Below the pieces are notes generated by a model. The model was given only the letters and a program-made list of their open reading frames with translations. It had not been told where the DNA came from and searched no databases. DNA of 64,000 nucleotides from Cordylochernes scorpioides (taxonomy: Eukaryota > Arthropoda > Arachnida > Pseudoscorpiones > Chernetidae): assembly GCA_030710605.1 (NCBI GenBank), contig CP092871.1, positions 67,103,887 to 67,167,886 on the forward strand. The letters are read 5' to 3'. Shown here piece by piece: positions 12,104 to 23,243 of the stretch. The position numbers and the translations under genes were made by a program. The first letter of the stretch is position 1. Each line of letters opens with the position of its first letter.

Positions 12104-12843
12104 TTGACATATAACTTATCACCAGATAGAGGAGAGTTTAGGCATTCCTGCACCAGAAATTCATTCCATTCTTAAGGACCATCTAAAAGTGAGTAAAGTT
12201 TGTTGCCTATGGATTTCTTATTCCTTAACAGATGAGCAGATGACTCGATGTGTTTCATGGTTCCACGAGATGCTCAAAAAGTTTGATAATGAATCATTTC
12301 GTTATGTCAATAGCATCATAACAGGTGATGAAACTTGGCTTTATTATTTGCTGTGCCTACTAAAGCTCAGAACAAAGTTAGGATATTTGAAAGTGAAAGC
12401 ACCTCCCTGTCTGTGAAAACATCCAGATCCTTTAAGAAGAAAATGTTAGCCGTCTTCTTTACTGCCAGGAGTTGTGAGTCGCGCTGTACTGGAAAATCAA
12501 AAAACATTCACTCCCAAGTGGCACACTGAGGAATGCCTTCCTAAAGTTGTTCAACCTAACAAAATGTTACTTCCAAACTCAAGGACTGACACATGGCCTT
12601 TCCACCATGACAATGCTCCAGCTCACCGTTTGAAGATCTGTGCCGATTATTTGGCACGTACTGGACTAAATTGTTGGAGCATCCTCCATTGTACCTTGCG
12701 ACTCTTCCCTCACGTAAAGAACAGACTAAAAAGTAAACACCTTTGAAACACCTGAGAAAACATGGAAGAGTTGGTTTGATGAATGGTTTCGAAGGATGGA
12801 GAAGTTTATTGATTGTGGTGAAAAATATTTTGGAAGATTGTAA
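12104..12843 (+). pseudogene. Mariner transposase relic, C-terminal two thirds
   Basis: Translating with several frameshifts gives, in order, the end of the helix-turn-helix region (12120-12180), IITGDETW (about 12315-12340, first catalytic aspartate), HHDNAPAH (12604-12628, second aspartate) and a C-terminal tail ending at TAA 12841. At least three frame changes are needed (about 12340, 12470, 12665-12680), and the third aspartate region is scrambled. This is a different mariner lineage from the 3756 element. No TIRs were found. Confidence 0.85.
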
Positions 12844-12856
12844 ATAAAATGTAATA

Positions 12857-13115
12857 TTGCAAAACTTTCAGCGAGGAAAATATGGCATAAGAGACGTGCC
12901 AAGGTCAGGACGTCCAGCTTCGTCAGTTAATGAGGAAAACATCGCTGCTGTCAAAATATTATTGGAGACTGATCTACATATAACTTATCGACAGATAGAG
13001 GAGAGTTTAGACATTCCTGCACCAGCAATACATTCCAAAAGTGAGCAAAGTTTGTTCCCTATGGGTTCCCCATTCCTTAACTGATGAGCAGATTACTCGA
13101 AGTGTTTCATGGTGC
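12857..13115 (+). pseudogene. Second mariner fragment, N-terminal region
   Basis: Encodes the RSGRP linker (12900-12920) and second helix-turn-helix of the same mariner lineage as 12104-12843. About 12968-13115 is near-identical to 12104-12270, so the two pieces overlap in the transposase sequence. They come from two copies, or from one copy rearranged so that the C-terminal part lies upstream of the N-terminal part. The fragment stops abruptly after 13110. Confidence 0.8.
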
Positions 13116-13564
13116 CCTATGTATAAAGAATATAATGACCCACACTATACCTTCATATTTAAAATCCCTATAAAAGCGTATATATAAATCTGACTCTCTA
13201 TTTAAGCATTTTTCAACTTACTCACTTGCGATGACAATTCAACTATTTAGAATTTTTAGAAAAGCTATAAAAAAAAGATAAAATATTTGGTAAATCAATA
13301 TTCGTAGGGCAAACATTCATCCGGGGAGTTCCCGGGCGAAGACGGGCTATAATATAGAATTATAATCAATATTATTTGAATAAAAAAAACAGCATTTTAT
13401 TATTTACATACACACTCAGCGAAAAATGCATTCGGGTGACACCCGGGCATTGCCGTGATATTCGGCTAGTAAAAAAATAATTTAAAAAGATTTTGATTAA
13501 ACATTTTAACTTAAAAATAGAAAATAAATATCTCAGCTACCGCCGTTGAACAATTAGAGATATA
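13116..13564. other. AT-rich stretch with a Helitron-type 3' end
   Basis: Around 13430-13469 on the plus strand a CCCGGGCATTGCCGTG imperfect hairpin is followed by ATATTCGGCTAG and T, the layout of a Helitron 3' end. Another GC-rich CCCGGGCGAAGACGGG motif sits at 13337-13352. The matching 5' end is not clear, so boundaries are not assigned. Confidence 0.45.
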
Positions 13565-15088
13565 CAATCATAGACAAAACTTAAGGAAATGGAAGCTCTT
13601 TGATGTCGCCGGTCGTTTTTTTTTTTTTTAACTTAAGGAGACAGAGGCAATTCTGTTTACCCTTGGTTATCTCGTGTGTCTTCAATAAAGGTCACTGTAA
13701 TATCTTTCAGAGTTATTGTCTGAATCCCGATATACATGCTAAAAGGTACAACTTCCTTAAGTTTTGTCCATGAGTGTATATTGGTTATCTCGTGTGTCTT
13801 CAATAAAGGTCACTGTAATATCATTCAGAGTTATTGTCTGAATCCCAATATACATGTTAAAAAGTACAACTTCCTTAAGTTTTGTCCATGAGTGTATATT
13901 GGGATTCTCGTGTGTCTTCAATAAAGGTCACTGTAATATCTTTCAGAGTTATCGTCTCAATCCCAATATACATGTTAAAAAGTACAACTTCCTTAAATTT
14001 TGTCCATGAGTGTATATTGGTTATCTCGTGTATCTTCAATAAAGGTCACTGTAATATCTTTCAGAGTTATTGTCTGAATCCCAATATACATGTTAAAAAG
14101 TACAACTTCCTTATGTTTTGTCTCCATGAGTGTATATTGGTTATCTCGTGTGTCTTTAATAAAGGTCACTGTAATATCATTCAGAGTTATTGTCTGAATC
14201 CCAATATACATGTTAAAAAGTACAACTTCCTTAAGTTTTGTCCATGAGTGTATATTGGGATTCTCGTGTGTCTTCAATAAAGGTCACTGTAATATCTTTC
14301 AGAGTTATTGTCTCAATCCCAATATACATGTTAAAAAGTACAACTTCCTTAAATTTTGTCCATGAGTGCATATTGGTTATCTCGTGTATCTTCAATAAAG
14401 GTCACTGTAATATCTTTCAGAGTTATTGTCTGAATCCCGATATACATGTTAAAAAGTACAACTTCCTTATGTTTTGTCTCAATGAGTGTGTATTGATTAT
14501 CTCGTTTGTCTTCAATAAAGGTCACTATAATATCTTTCAGAGTTATTGTCTGAATCCCGATATACATGTTAAAAAGTACAACTTCCTTATGTTTTGTCTC
14601 AATGAGTGTGTATTGGTTATCTCGTTTGTCTTCAATAAAGTTCACTGTAATATCTTTCAGAATTATTGTCTGAATCCCAATATACATGTTAAAAAGTACA
14701 ACTTCCTTATGTTTTGTCTCCATGAGTGTATATTGGTTATCTCGTGTGTCTTTAATAAAGGTCACTGTAATATCTTTCAGAATTATTGTCTGAATCCCAA
14801 TATACATGTTAAAAAGTACAACTTCCTTATGTTTTGTCTCCATGAGTGTATATTGGTTATCTCGTGTGTCTTTAATAAAGGTCACTGTAATATCTTTCAG
14901 AATTATTGTCTGAATCCCAATATACATGTTAAAAAGTACAACTTCCTTATGTTTTGTCTCCATGAGTGTATATTGGTTATCTCGTGTGTCTTTAATAAAG
15001 GTCACTGTAATATCTTTCAGAATTATTGTCTGAATCCCAATATACATGTTAAAAAGTACAACTTCCTTAAGTTTTGTCTCCATGAGTG
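13565..15088. repeat. MITE with internal 118/120-bp tandem array
   Basis: A TA-flanked non-autonomous DNA element with left terminus resembling CATAGACAAAACTTAAGGAA and right terminus TTCCTTAAGTTTTG...CCATGAGTG, inverted to each other. After a unique left part (13565-13664) the right half is repeated about 12 times; unit starts fall at 13665, 13783, 13901, 14019, 14139, 14257, 14375, 14495, 14615, 14735, 14855 and 14975. The last four are nearly identical. Each unit ends with a copy of the right terminal repeat. Because 120 is a multiple of 3, a long open frame (14238-15095) and an antisense one arise as artefacts; these are not genes. Single-unit relatives lie at 42346-42546 (inverted) and 54585-54772. 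Confidence 0.88.
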
Positions 15089-15600
15089 TACATGATTACA
15101 AATTAAAGCGGCTAGGAACGTTCATCAAAAATTCCAAACATATGATTTAATATGAAACCACTGATGAGCAAGAGTTTTACGTTTAACTAAATATTTTACC
15201 TCTTCTCTCAACATACGATGGTCGTCCCTCACCACTTTTATTTGTACTCCTATAAATCTGATTGTTCAATGGCGCTAGCTGAATATTTATTTTCTCTTTT
15301 TCATTCACTGAATTTTTAATTAAAATCTGAAAAAAAAAAAACAATTATATATATTGTAACGTTTTGTGTTAAATGTTAAAATATGTTTTTACAATGTTAA
15401 TTTAAGTTTGTTGTTGTTTTATAATAAGGAAGATGCAAATTACATTGTTTTTTATTATCGTTTGTTTAAAAAAATACATTGTATGTGTGATGATGATAAC
15501 AAATTACTTTTTTATTTAATATACAAAATCAGTGAAACAAAAAGAAATAATTAAGTATAAAATTCACAAATGTGACAATATATACATTGAATAACTATTT
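15089..15600. other. AT-rich, no gene
   Basis: Nothing beyond low-complexity A/T runs and chance open frames is seen. Confidence 0.4.
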
Positions 15601-16110
15601 CAAATCAGACACAAACTACTCCTACTGTCCGTACTGCTATAAAAAATATTGGGAGGGCCTGGCTCATCAGTGAAGAACCCTTCCAGTGGTATCGCCAGTT
15701 TAATCTAACAGACCTCTTTCTATAGATCGACTATTGTATTGGATTAATATGTTAATAAATCAGACCCTGTAGGGTGGAATCTTGGTTGTGGTATTTTGTC
15801 AAACTATATGCTGGATCTATGTTTCTAGTCTTCAAACCTCATGTCCATAGTTTGTCTACAATACCTTTTACAAGAGTTGATATTCCGTATCAGTATATAA
15901 AATAAAAAAGCAAAATGCAAAAATAAAGCGGTAAGGTAGATTAAACTGGCGAAACCGCTGGGAGGGTTTACCACTGATGAACCAGGCCTTCCCATTATTT
16001 TTATCATTGCGATAAGGGTGGTATAAAATCGTTTTATTTAAAAAGAATCATGCACGTCAAAAATTGTTTAAATTTATGATAATAGATGGCGCGCTAATGT
16101 ATCTTGTTTG
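15601..16110. mobile_element. Family-D element, long inverted dimer
   Basis: Two family-D cores face each other (about 15645-15710 on one strand, 15930-16080 on the other), separated by a spacer of about 220 bp. The right end reads CAGATGGCGCGCTAATG-like (AGATGGCGCGCTAATGTAT), the family terminus. The spacer shares GGGTGGAATCTTnG with the copy at 40289-40620. Confidence 0.6.
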
Positions 16111-16224
16111 TAATAAGATTCTAGACAGTAGAATTACAAGGAAATATTTGCATTGAGTAATGCTCTACCGCAAACATTTCATACACGGCCGGTTAGGCAT
16201 AAAATAAACACAACGTAATACGTT

Positions 16225-16685
16225 AAAAAAAGTACAAAAGTGAAATTGTACTGGAATCAGGTGGATAAATAAAGAGAAAGACCTCTGATCGTGCAACTAA
16301 AAGTTGCTGACGGTTTGCGTCATCTATCGGAATAAATATAAACTAATTGTTGATTTTTAAATATTCCAGAATTATCCAAGCACCCTTTCTTGATTAATCA
16401 AGAAAAGCTAACCACGTACGTGTTTCGGGCTGTTGGTCCTCATCAGCGTGGTGCAAGCTGTACCTAAGCGACGAAAAAATCTGGTTTTTGTGGCTTCCCG
16501 AAAGATGATGAAACGGATATTTAAGGCCGGAAAGGCGTGAGAACGCCAAACTATGTGAAAAAAATAGTACAAAGGTGAAATTGTACTGAAATCAGGTGGA
16601 TAAATTAAGATAAATACATCTGATTGTGCAACTAAAAGTTGTTGATGGCTTGCACCATCTATCGGCATAAATATAAACCATTTCT
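16225..16685 (-). mobile_element. Ribozyme-bearing repeat, direct partial dimer (family R)
   Basis: About 16228-16345 and 16563-16682 are direct repeats of each other (shared GTGAAATTGTACTG, TCAGGTGGATAAAT and the CATCTATCGG segment), so the locus is one full unit of about 335 bp plus a partial second unit. The unit contains a hammerhead ribozyme (16412-16451). Tandem partial dimers with a self-cleaving ribozyme per unit are what is known for PLE terminal repeats and for animal retrozymes; no protein is encoded. Confidence 0.65.
16412..16451 (-). ncRNA. Hammerhead ribozyme motif
   Basis: On the minus strand: stem I CCACG, core CTGATGA, stem II GGAC/GCCC around a CAACA loop (one A-C mismatch), GAAA, a minimal stem III with palindromic loop, then CGTGG closing stem I. 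Predicted cleavage lies directly before CGTGG. Very short stem III with palindromic loop is characteristic of PLE/retrozyme hammerheads, which work best as dimers (family knowledge). Confidence 0.75.
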
Positions 16686-16740
16686 CTTAACAACGTAATA
16701 CTTTAATCGCAATAAGGACAATATAATAGCAATTATATTA

Positions 16741-16945
16741 TGATGCATTAGCGCGCCATCTGTTATCAAAATTCGAAACTATTATAGACACGTATGATTA
16801 TTTTTAAAAATAATTTCTACTGCTCTTACTGCAATGGAAAAATTAATGGAAGGGCCTGGCTCATCAGTGGTGAACCCTCCCAGCGGTTTCGCCAGATATT
16901 TTTAAAAATAATCAAACGCGTCTATAATAGTTTAGAATTTTGACA
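16741..16945. mobile_element. Family-D element
   Basis: Starts with the terminus GCATTAGCGCGCCATCTG and carries the complete core (GGGCCTGGCTCATCAG to GCGGTTTCGCCAG). It then turns back through AATCAAACGCGTCTATAATAG, making a foldback. Confidence 0.65.
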
Positions 16946-17806
16946 ATATAAAATATTTATTTGATTTGTTTAAGAAAAAAACCGCGTTTAATAGTTTCAA
17001 ATCGTACATATAGATGGCGCGCTTGTATTCAATATCTACAGGAGTGTGTCACAAGGACTATATATTTGATAGACGCAGAGTACCTCAATAAAGTCCAGGA
17101 GTAAACAAAGCTGGTCCTGAGTCAACATTAATTCTTTTTGTTGTTGCAGTATTATTTCAGTGAATGTCCTCTTTCTTCAGCTTGATATCTTATTTCGTCT
17201 CTAGGCTGTTCATTCTTGTTAAACCCCAATTTGAGATAAAAATAATAAAATAAAGTTTATTTTTTAAAAATTCTTCGAGGTCTTATATCAATAGAAAACA
17301 TTAAAAATTGATTTATTCTACAAGACTCTATAACCCATCAATCTTATCACTTAAAAAAAGTGCCTTCCTGAAATTTCGATAAACATTGTCTTACGATCAT
17401 TCATTCTGACCTTGTTTTTCCTCAATGTTTTAGAAAAACCACTTTGAAAACTATCTTGGTAAATATTGCAGCGATGTTTCTAGCGTTTTTATGCATGTAG
17501 GTATCAAAATACTGTAATTATCACAGATATGTCAATTTTTCTGATAGGTTATGGCTTTATGATAATAAAGGTCATGTAAGAAAAATTATCATTTAGTTCT
17601 CTTTTATATTGTTGCATCATGTCTAATGCACCTATTTTTTAAATTTGTAATATTATTTCTCATATATTTTCAATTCAAATTTATATTTAAATTTATTCAT
17701 TTTATAAAACAGAATATATATTATAAACATATTTATGTATTATAAAATCATCATTTGTATTTTGGTACACTGTGTGACTTCACAGATGAGCTAAATATAT
17801 AAATTA
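16946..17806. other. AT-rich region, no gene
   Basis: Includes one further copy of the family-D terminus (about 17010-17030). No protein or RNA gene is recognisable. Confidence 0.4.
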
Positions 17807-18517
17807 CTAGCGGATGTACCCGGCTTCGCCCAGGTTTTTCTCGAGGGAATGTTTGTAGTCTAGTAATAAGAAAATATACTACACCTAAAAACTATCAGAG
17901 AAAAGAGAAACCACGGAAGGTGAACAGAAAAATGCTTACAATGGATGTTATGTTTACGATATCAAGTTAAATAAAAACAAAGATAAAATTTGCATATGTT
18001 GGTCACTATAAATTTGTATATTTGTTAGGCGAAATTAGAAACATGATAAAACAATTGGGTATTTAAAAACAAATGTAGAAATAAAAGTTGAAGTATAATA
18101 AACAATGTTAAAGATTAGTTTTAATTATTAATCAAGATTGTGTGTGAATATGTGAGAAAGATGTAATATCGTTGTTGTTTTCTTGGCCGACTGTTTTACA
18201 TATGGTGTTATCTTAAAATTGCTTGTTTTGAATATTTTTTAGATTGAGATTATTAGCTAGTATGTAAAAATATTAACTCTGTTGAAATTTAATTTTGTAT
18301 TTATATATAAATAAAATTAACTCTGTTGATTTTTTTTTGTATTTAATCGATAACAGCGAAGTTACGCATGTTAATGTTAGGAAATATATTTTGATGTTAA
18401 GCAAAACCTGCTCCATCTCGTTTTACATAAATGTTGAAAATTTGGTTGAAATTGATGCATTGTAACGAAAGTGTTTAGTGATGTCCACTTATGAAATTTC
18501 CATTTTATTAATATAGA
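17807..18517 (-). mobile_element. Non-autonomous Helitron, inverted partner of 44800-45526
   Basis: On the minus strand it begins TCTATATTAATAAAATGG at 18517 and ends with the hairpin CCTGGGCGAAGCCGGG, TACATCCG and CTAG at 17807, with A before and T after the element. The 711-bp sequence is the near-identical reverse complement of 44800-45526, the main difference being an insertion of about 16 bp near the other copy's 3' end. No Rep/helicase coding sequence is present. Confidence 0.85.
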
Positions 18518-19147
18518 TTCTGGAGGCTACTTAACCCTTAAAGTAGAGTTATCTCATTATTCCCTTATATAAATTTGTAGGATGGTTGAAACACGCTCTG
18601 ATAAGATGCAAGACCCGGCACAGGAGAGAATCAAGGTTGAAGAGCCTGCCAAGCCGCAACCTGGTGCAACAATACTGAAATGAGAATTTATTTTGAGCGT
18701 TCATGTTATATACAGCATGTATTAGAGAAGACGAGTTCTCTTAGTAGCATTGAATAAATAAATAATAATAATAATTGTGTTTGTGTGATCTTCAAGCGCA
18801 GAAAACCAGATTTCAGAGCTCCAAAGCTAGTATAGGCCTAAATATAGTTTCATAAAAAATATTATTTTTGGGAGTTAATTCCCCACATTTTGCTACTGAG
18901 GGAAAATAAGAATTTTTTCATATGTTGTGTTTTTTATAAAACTTCGTTAATGTGCGGTGTAAAATTTATTTGGTTTTGAACCTATGGTTTGAAAATTTTA
19001 TTGCTAAATTTTTAATTTCATCTACTGGTTTATTGAGAGAATTTGAAATTTCAATTGAGAACCTTGAGTTTGTAATGTAAATGTAACAAGTTGTTTTTTC
19101 CGGATTTATCTTTGTTTGTTTTACACCAGGGAGTAGCATAGTTCAAT
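18518..19147. other. Repeat-derived stretch
   Basis: 18580-18700 resembles part of 21270-21350 (shared GGAATCAAG-like and CCATGGAACAATA-like pieces), so it is a dispersed repeat. 18745-18775 is an AATAAATAATAATAAT microsatellite. The rest may be the decayed 3' part of the LINE relic that follows. Confidence 0.4.
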
Positions 19148-20290
19148 GTGTTTACTAACTCAGTCTCTCAGAGTTCTTGTGCCAGCAAATTGTTGAGATG
19201 TCGTCCGCATAACATATAATCTCGGCGTTTGATGACTTGAAGTTCACTAATAAATCATTCAGAAATATATTCCACAACAATGGTAGTCCGCCTTGAGCAC
19301 ATCTTTTAGTCAAGTTTTTTTTTTTTTTTGTAACCGTTTATCACGATAAGACAAATATATCTTCCTTTTTACTATTTAAATAAGATTGCATAATTTGTAA
19401 CAAGGATTTAAGATGATTATCTAAATCCATTCTTTTTAGAATTGCAGCCATCATGTGTTATCAAAGGCTCCCGATATGTCCACCGCTATCAGCGCTGCTG
19501 TCATTTGCCTGTGTTCCAGGACATTTAACTCCTTCATTGTAACAATAGTTGACTTGTGTTTGGTGAAGCCACGTTGTCTGGAGCTCATCAATTTTTTTCC
19601 ATCATAATATAGACGTCTTAAGTTTATTTATAATTCTCGACGAATTTTGAAATATTTGACATCAACAATATTGGTCTGTAACTTTTATTATTGTCGAAAT
19701 TTGTTTTGTCTGTGGTTTGGAATTATTTTCACGCAGGAATTTTTCCAATAGTCAGGGAGATATCCTAGACTTATACATTTATGGAATATTTGTATGATGA
19801 TTGGAGATATTTTGTGATATTATTGCTAATATTATCAGACCCGGGAGCTTCCCTATTATACATCGAAATAATCATTTCTTCTTTAGTTATATTAACTTTG
19901 TTTCAGTTATTGTATACTGACGTGTAGTTTCTAATCGCTGTGTGGCTCACATTGTCTCAACTAACATCATAATCACCCGAGAATAGATCATTCAGTAAAT
20001 TTTCCATTTTGGAAATCCTTGAAGGATTTGGTGCGTTATCTAACATTGGTATATATTCCAGCGGTTCTAAATGACGCTTTTAATGTCTTAAAAAATTATA
20101 AGTGTTGCCAAAGGCACTATTTGATTTATTTTCATAGATAAATATTCTTAAACTCTTCAAATTTGTCTTATTAATAACTTGGTTATATTTATCAGGTGTT
20201 GCTTTAAAGGTTCTTCCATCGATAGTTCTATGTCGATTAAATACTCCGAGGACCGACTAGTTGTTAAGAATCCCTGCTAGACAACTTGGC
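19148..20290 (-). pseudogene. LINE reverse-transcriptase relic
   Basis: Reading the minus strand from right to left, 20240-19850 gives a linker and then an APGSDNIS-like motif. 19600-19450 gives QRGFTKHKSTIV followed by ALIAVDISGAFDN, the RT region with the first catalytic aspartate (DxxGAFD type), and 19318-19150 gives CAQGGLPLLWNI and CYADDIST, the RT active-site YADD box. Order and spacing fit the RT domain of Jockey/R1/CR1-type non-LTR retrotransposons. There are many stops and frame changes and no endonuclease domain was found. Clearly dead; exact LINE clade is uncertain. Confidence 0.82.
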
Positions 20291-20883
20291 ACAACATGTC
20301 AAATATAGAGATTTGGAGAATATTGATTTTCTCTCTCTCTTCCTAGTCTAAGTAAAACAACAAACTTTTTCTCAAAGTCGCTGAGCTATGAAAGACAAAC
20401 TTGTGATGGCCTCTGGAAAATGGACCATAACCCTTCTCTAAAGAGAAGGTTTGTCATTTTAATCCGGATGTTCCTTTTAAGGAGGAAGCTCATTTCCTTT
20501 AGAATATCTCGGAGCTGGATGGTTGAAAATTGGAGTTAAAATATTGTAAAGAGACCCATATCTCTAAATCTAACGATATGTACATATACAATAGAATCTT
20601 AGTCTTTCTCTCATTTATACCAAATTAATTTTCAATTAATCAATTTTTCAGTGAGGGAATTTTTTTTTAATCAGTGGACAATTATCGCGGTTCGAAATGG
20701 TTTTTAAAATAATGGTATTGAGGCCTATAGAATAAAGTTAATTGAAATACGATTATTATTTTTTTTTAAATGATAAAAATTATGTGTTTTTTTAAAAATT
20801 AATGCACACATATTGTTAGATCATGTTTGATACGCCCCTCAATTTATTCGAAATAATCTCAGCTCTATTTTTAATTGATTTAT
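20291..20883. other. AT-rich, no gene
   Basis: No motif recognised. It could hold the eroded upstream part of the LINE, but I see no endonuclease signature. Confidence 0.35.
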
Positions 20884-21031
20884 TTTTGCTTATCCCTAGT
20901 ACACACGTGATACAGGCCATGATAATCATGGTGGATAAAAGTAGGCGACTGCTTTTACTGAAATTGCATCACTTGTCTGCACATGTGAAAAACAGTTTGA
21001 CTTTGCACTTACAAATGTGCCAGAGCCCCGT
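20884..21031 (-). mobile_element. SINE body fragment
   Basis: Reverse complement of the body and tail of the SINE at 9388-9704 (shared TTATCCCTAGTACAC, CATGATAATCATGG and TTGCATTTACAAATGTG-like blocks). The tRNA-like head is missing, so the copy is 5'-truncated. Confidence 0.65.
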
Positions 21032-21930
21032 GAAAATTATTATAAAACGCAACGTAAAAAATATTTTAAACGGATACTGTACCATAGTATCATTCCTTTT
21101 GTAATATTGTTATTTTTTATATCGTGATAATTTATTTCTGGAGAGAAGCCACGGACGTGAAGACTAAAGATCACCATCTACGAGGAAGTCAACGAATAAA
21201 TATACTAACTTTGAAAGGTAATTTATTTATTATTTACTTTTTAATTCACTTTGAATATGGAAACCTACTCGGGAAACACGTACGACACAAAGAAGGAGGG
21301 AATCAAGCTGGATGATCCTACAAAGTTGCAACACCATGGAACAATATTGTCGCGAGTATATAGCAAGAGCAAATTTGGAAATAACTAATTTATTATAAGG
21401 GGTATTTACCTTTTTTAGTTCTCCAATAAAATTACATACAAGTGGTATTTATACGGAGAGAGATAACAACTTATCCCAAGGTAAAAATAATAATAATGAG
21501 AGTGGTCAGCCACCGTCCCGTTTTCCTTATTTGCCGATAAGATTCCGAGAACCCCTCACACCTTTTCCCCCGGAGTCCAGTGATGATTGACAGGTGTCCC
21601 ATGGAGCTTCCTGTGGCCGGGGTTGTAGGGTTACTTGACAATATATATTAACAACAGCAAAAAAGCTTTATTAAGACCTTTTAGTCTTAAACAATATATA
21701 TATTCAACTAGATGGTGCTCTGCTTTCTAAAATGATCATGTGAGTGGTCAGGGTAGGTTTTTTTTTTGTTTTTAATATTGCTTTTTTTCCTTAATTTTTT
21801 CACAAAAACATCTCAATGTATGTATTTTTTCTATTTCTATAAAATATATATTGTATATAATAAGGGGAAAGATTAAAATGTAAAAATATTTATTAACTGT
21901 AACTCTGATATACTAGCCAATTGGCCAAAT
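21032..21930. other. Repeat remnants, no gene
   Basis: 21120-21350 looks like a dispersed repeat related to 18580-18700. 21490-21620 is a GC-richer island I cannot assign. 21700-21770 resembles the outer arm of the inverted dimer at 57828-58382 (GATGGTGCTCTGC, GTGGTCAGG). Confidence 0.4.
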
Positions 21931-21934
21931 ACTC

Positions 21935-22105
21935 ATTTTTGATTAATCAAGAAAAGCCAACCACGTACGCATTTCGGGCTGTTGGCCCTCGTCAGCGTAG
22001 TACAAGCTGTACCTCAACGACCAAAAAACTGGTCATTCAGGCATCCTGAAAAATCATGAAACTGGTAGTTAAGGCCAGAATTGCTTGAGAACGCGAAAAT
22101 GTGTG
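21935..22105 (-). mobile_element. Family-R fragment with ribozyme
   Basis: A truncated family-R unit comprising the TTGATTAATCAAGAAAAG lead, a hammerhead motif and the downstream GAACGCGAAA segment. It has the same order as 16385-16560. Confidence 0.6.
21961..22000 (-). ncRNA. Hammerhead ribozyme motif
   Basis: Minus strand: stem I CTACG pairing with CGTGG (one G-U), core CTGACGA (position 7 is free in hammerheads), stem II GGGC/GCCC fully paired around CAACA, GAAA, minimal stem III. All invariant core bases are present. Confidence 0.78.
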
Positions 22106-22261
22106 AAAAATCAATTGACATCTTTTCATTTATGTTTGTTAACTTCCGAGTTTTAAAATCTTCCTTGGACGGTGTTGAACCGAAACAAATAAAGGATAGG
22201 AGGAGTTGTAGCTATTTGGGAGGTTGTATGAAGGACGTTATTAAAAACTAATTTTTGTATA

Positions 22262-22762
22262 TAAACTATTCTATAATACAATATAATGCGGCTTATGATT
22301 GTAAAACGACATTTGAAAATTATCCCGCATGTGTTTCTTTTAAACGAAAAGTCGAAACTTCATCCCTAAGGTTAGAAATAATCGTTATTTCTCCTTAAAA
22401 ATAAATTTCGATTCTTCGTTTAAAAGAAACACATACGGGATAATTTTCAAATGTCGTTTTACAATCATAAGCCGCATTATATTGTATTGTGAATCACTTT
22501 ATATAATATTTACGAACGGAGAAATATGTCCAGGGTAGCCTAGTGGACATGGCATCTGCCCGGTAAGCGGAACACTGTGGGTTCGATTTTCATCCCCGGA
22601 TACTTTTATTTTTCCGTTTATCATTACTCTTCACAATTCATCCTTTCATACTTCACCCCTAAGGTTGGAAATAATCGTTATTTCTTCTTAAAAATAAATT
22701 TAGATTTTTCGTTTAAAAGAAACACATGCGGGATAATTTTCAAATGTCGTTTTATAAACTAT
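22262..22762. mobile_element. Foldback element enclosing a tRNA-like gene
   Basis: Arms containing ATCCCGCATGTGTTTC and ACGACATTTGAAA occur in inverted order at both ends and again inside, around a tRNA-like sequence at 22529-22600. The same arrangement with the same tRNA-like core is at 35575-36105, and an arm piece is at 57182-57240. This is a dispersed, structured, non-coding element. Confidence 0.65.
22529..22600 (+). tRNA. tRNA-like sequence, anticodon GGT, inside a repeat
   Basis: Folds as a 72-nt cloverleaf: acceptor TCCAGGG/CCCCGGA (one mismatch), 3-bp D stem, anticodon stem TCTGC/GCGGA, loop CCGGTAA, T arm GTGGG with TTCGATT. The loop would give GGT (Thr), but position 33 is C instead of the near-universal T. 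The T stem is partly unpaired (GTGGG against TTCAT). Being inside a repeat, it is more likely a SINE-type promoter than a working tRNA. Confidence 0.55.
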
Positions 22763-22851
22763 TCTCTTATATATTCCACCGAGAATTATAACTTTTTTTA
22801 CCTTTAGGGAAGATGGTAGGATTATATATATATATACCTTACATAACTCAA

Positions 22852-23140
22852 TAGAAATCAACAAACAAGCTTTAGCAAGACTAAGAAGTGGCCATATAAA
22901 AACCTTAAAATTTCACAATGCACAAAAACCTTCAATAACTGCTTGAAATGCAATAGTGTGGAAGCTTCTCCGGAACATATCATGCTCAGAACTGACAATA
23001 GAGGACCTATTATCCAGGCCTATAACTATCATCGCAAAATTGGAGAGGAGTGGACTTCAGGAATTGGTTTTGACAAATGTTGCTATTTACGAGTTAACAC
23101 AAAATGCAATAAACCAGGGCCTACAGTAAGTGTAACTTAA
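22852..23140 (+). pseudogene. LINE C-terminal fragment (RNase H tail and zinc knuckle)
   Basis: The first part reads ALARLRSGHIKTLKF, then after a one-base deletion near 22930 continues CLKCNSVEASPEHI. This combination (LARLRSGH then CxxC...H) is the usual end of RNase H-bearing Jockey-type LINE ORF2 proteins, common in arachnids as far as I recall. Expected further cysteine is replaced. 5' sequence is absent, so this is a truncated, dead copy. Confidence 0.75.
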
Positions 23141-23243
23141 TGCACAGAAAAGTCGTACACTCAAGAGTACAACACACAAAAAAGAGGTAAATAATAACTC
23201 ACAATTTGTTAAATAAATAAAAAAAAATCAGTACTTATCTTTA

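Noticed and set aside
14349-15083. 244-codon minus-strand open frame
   Set aside because: It is the antisense of the 120-bp tandem array; open only because of the period length.
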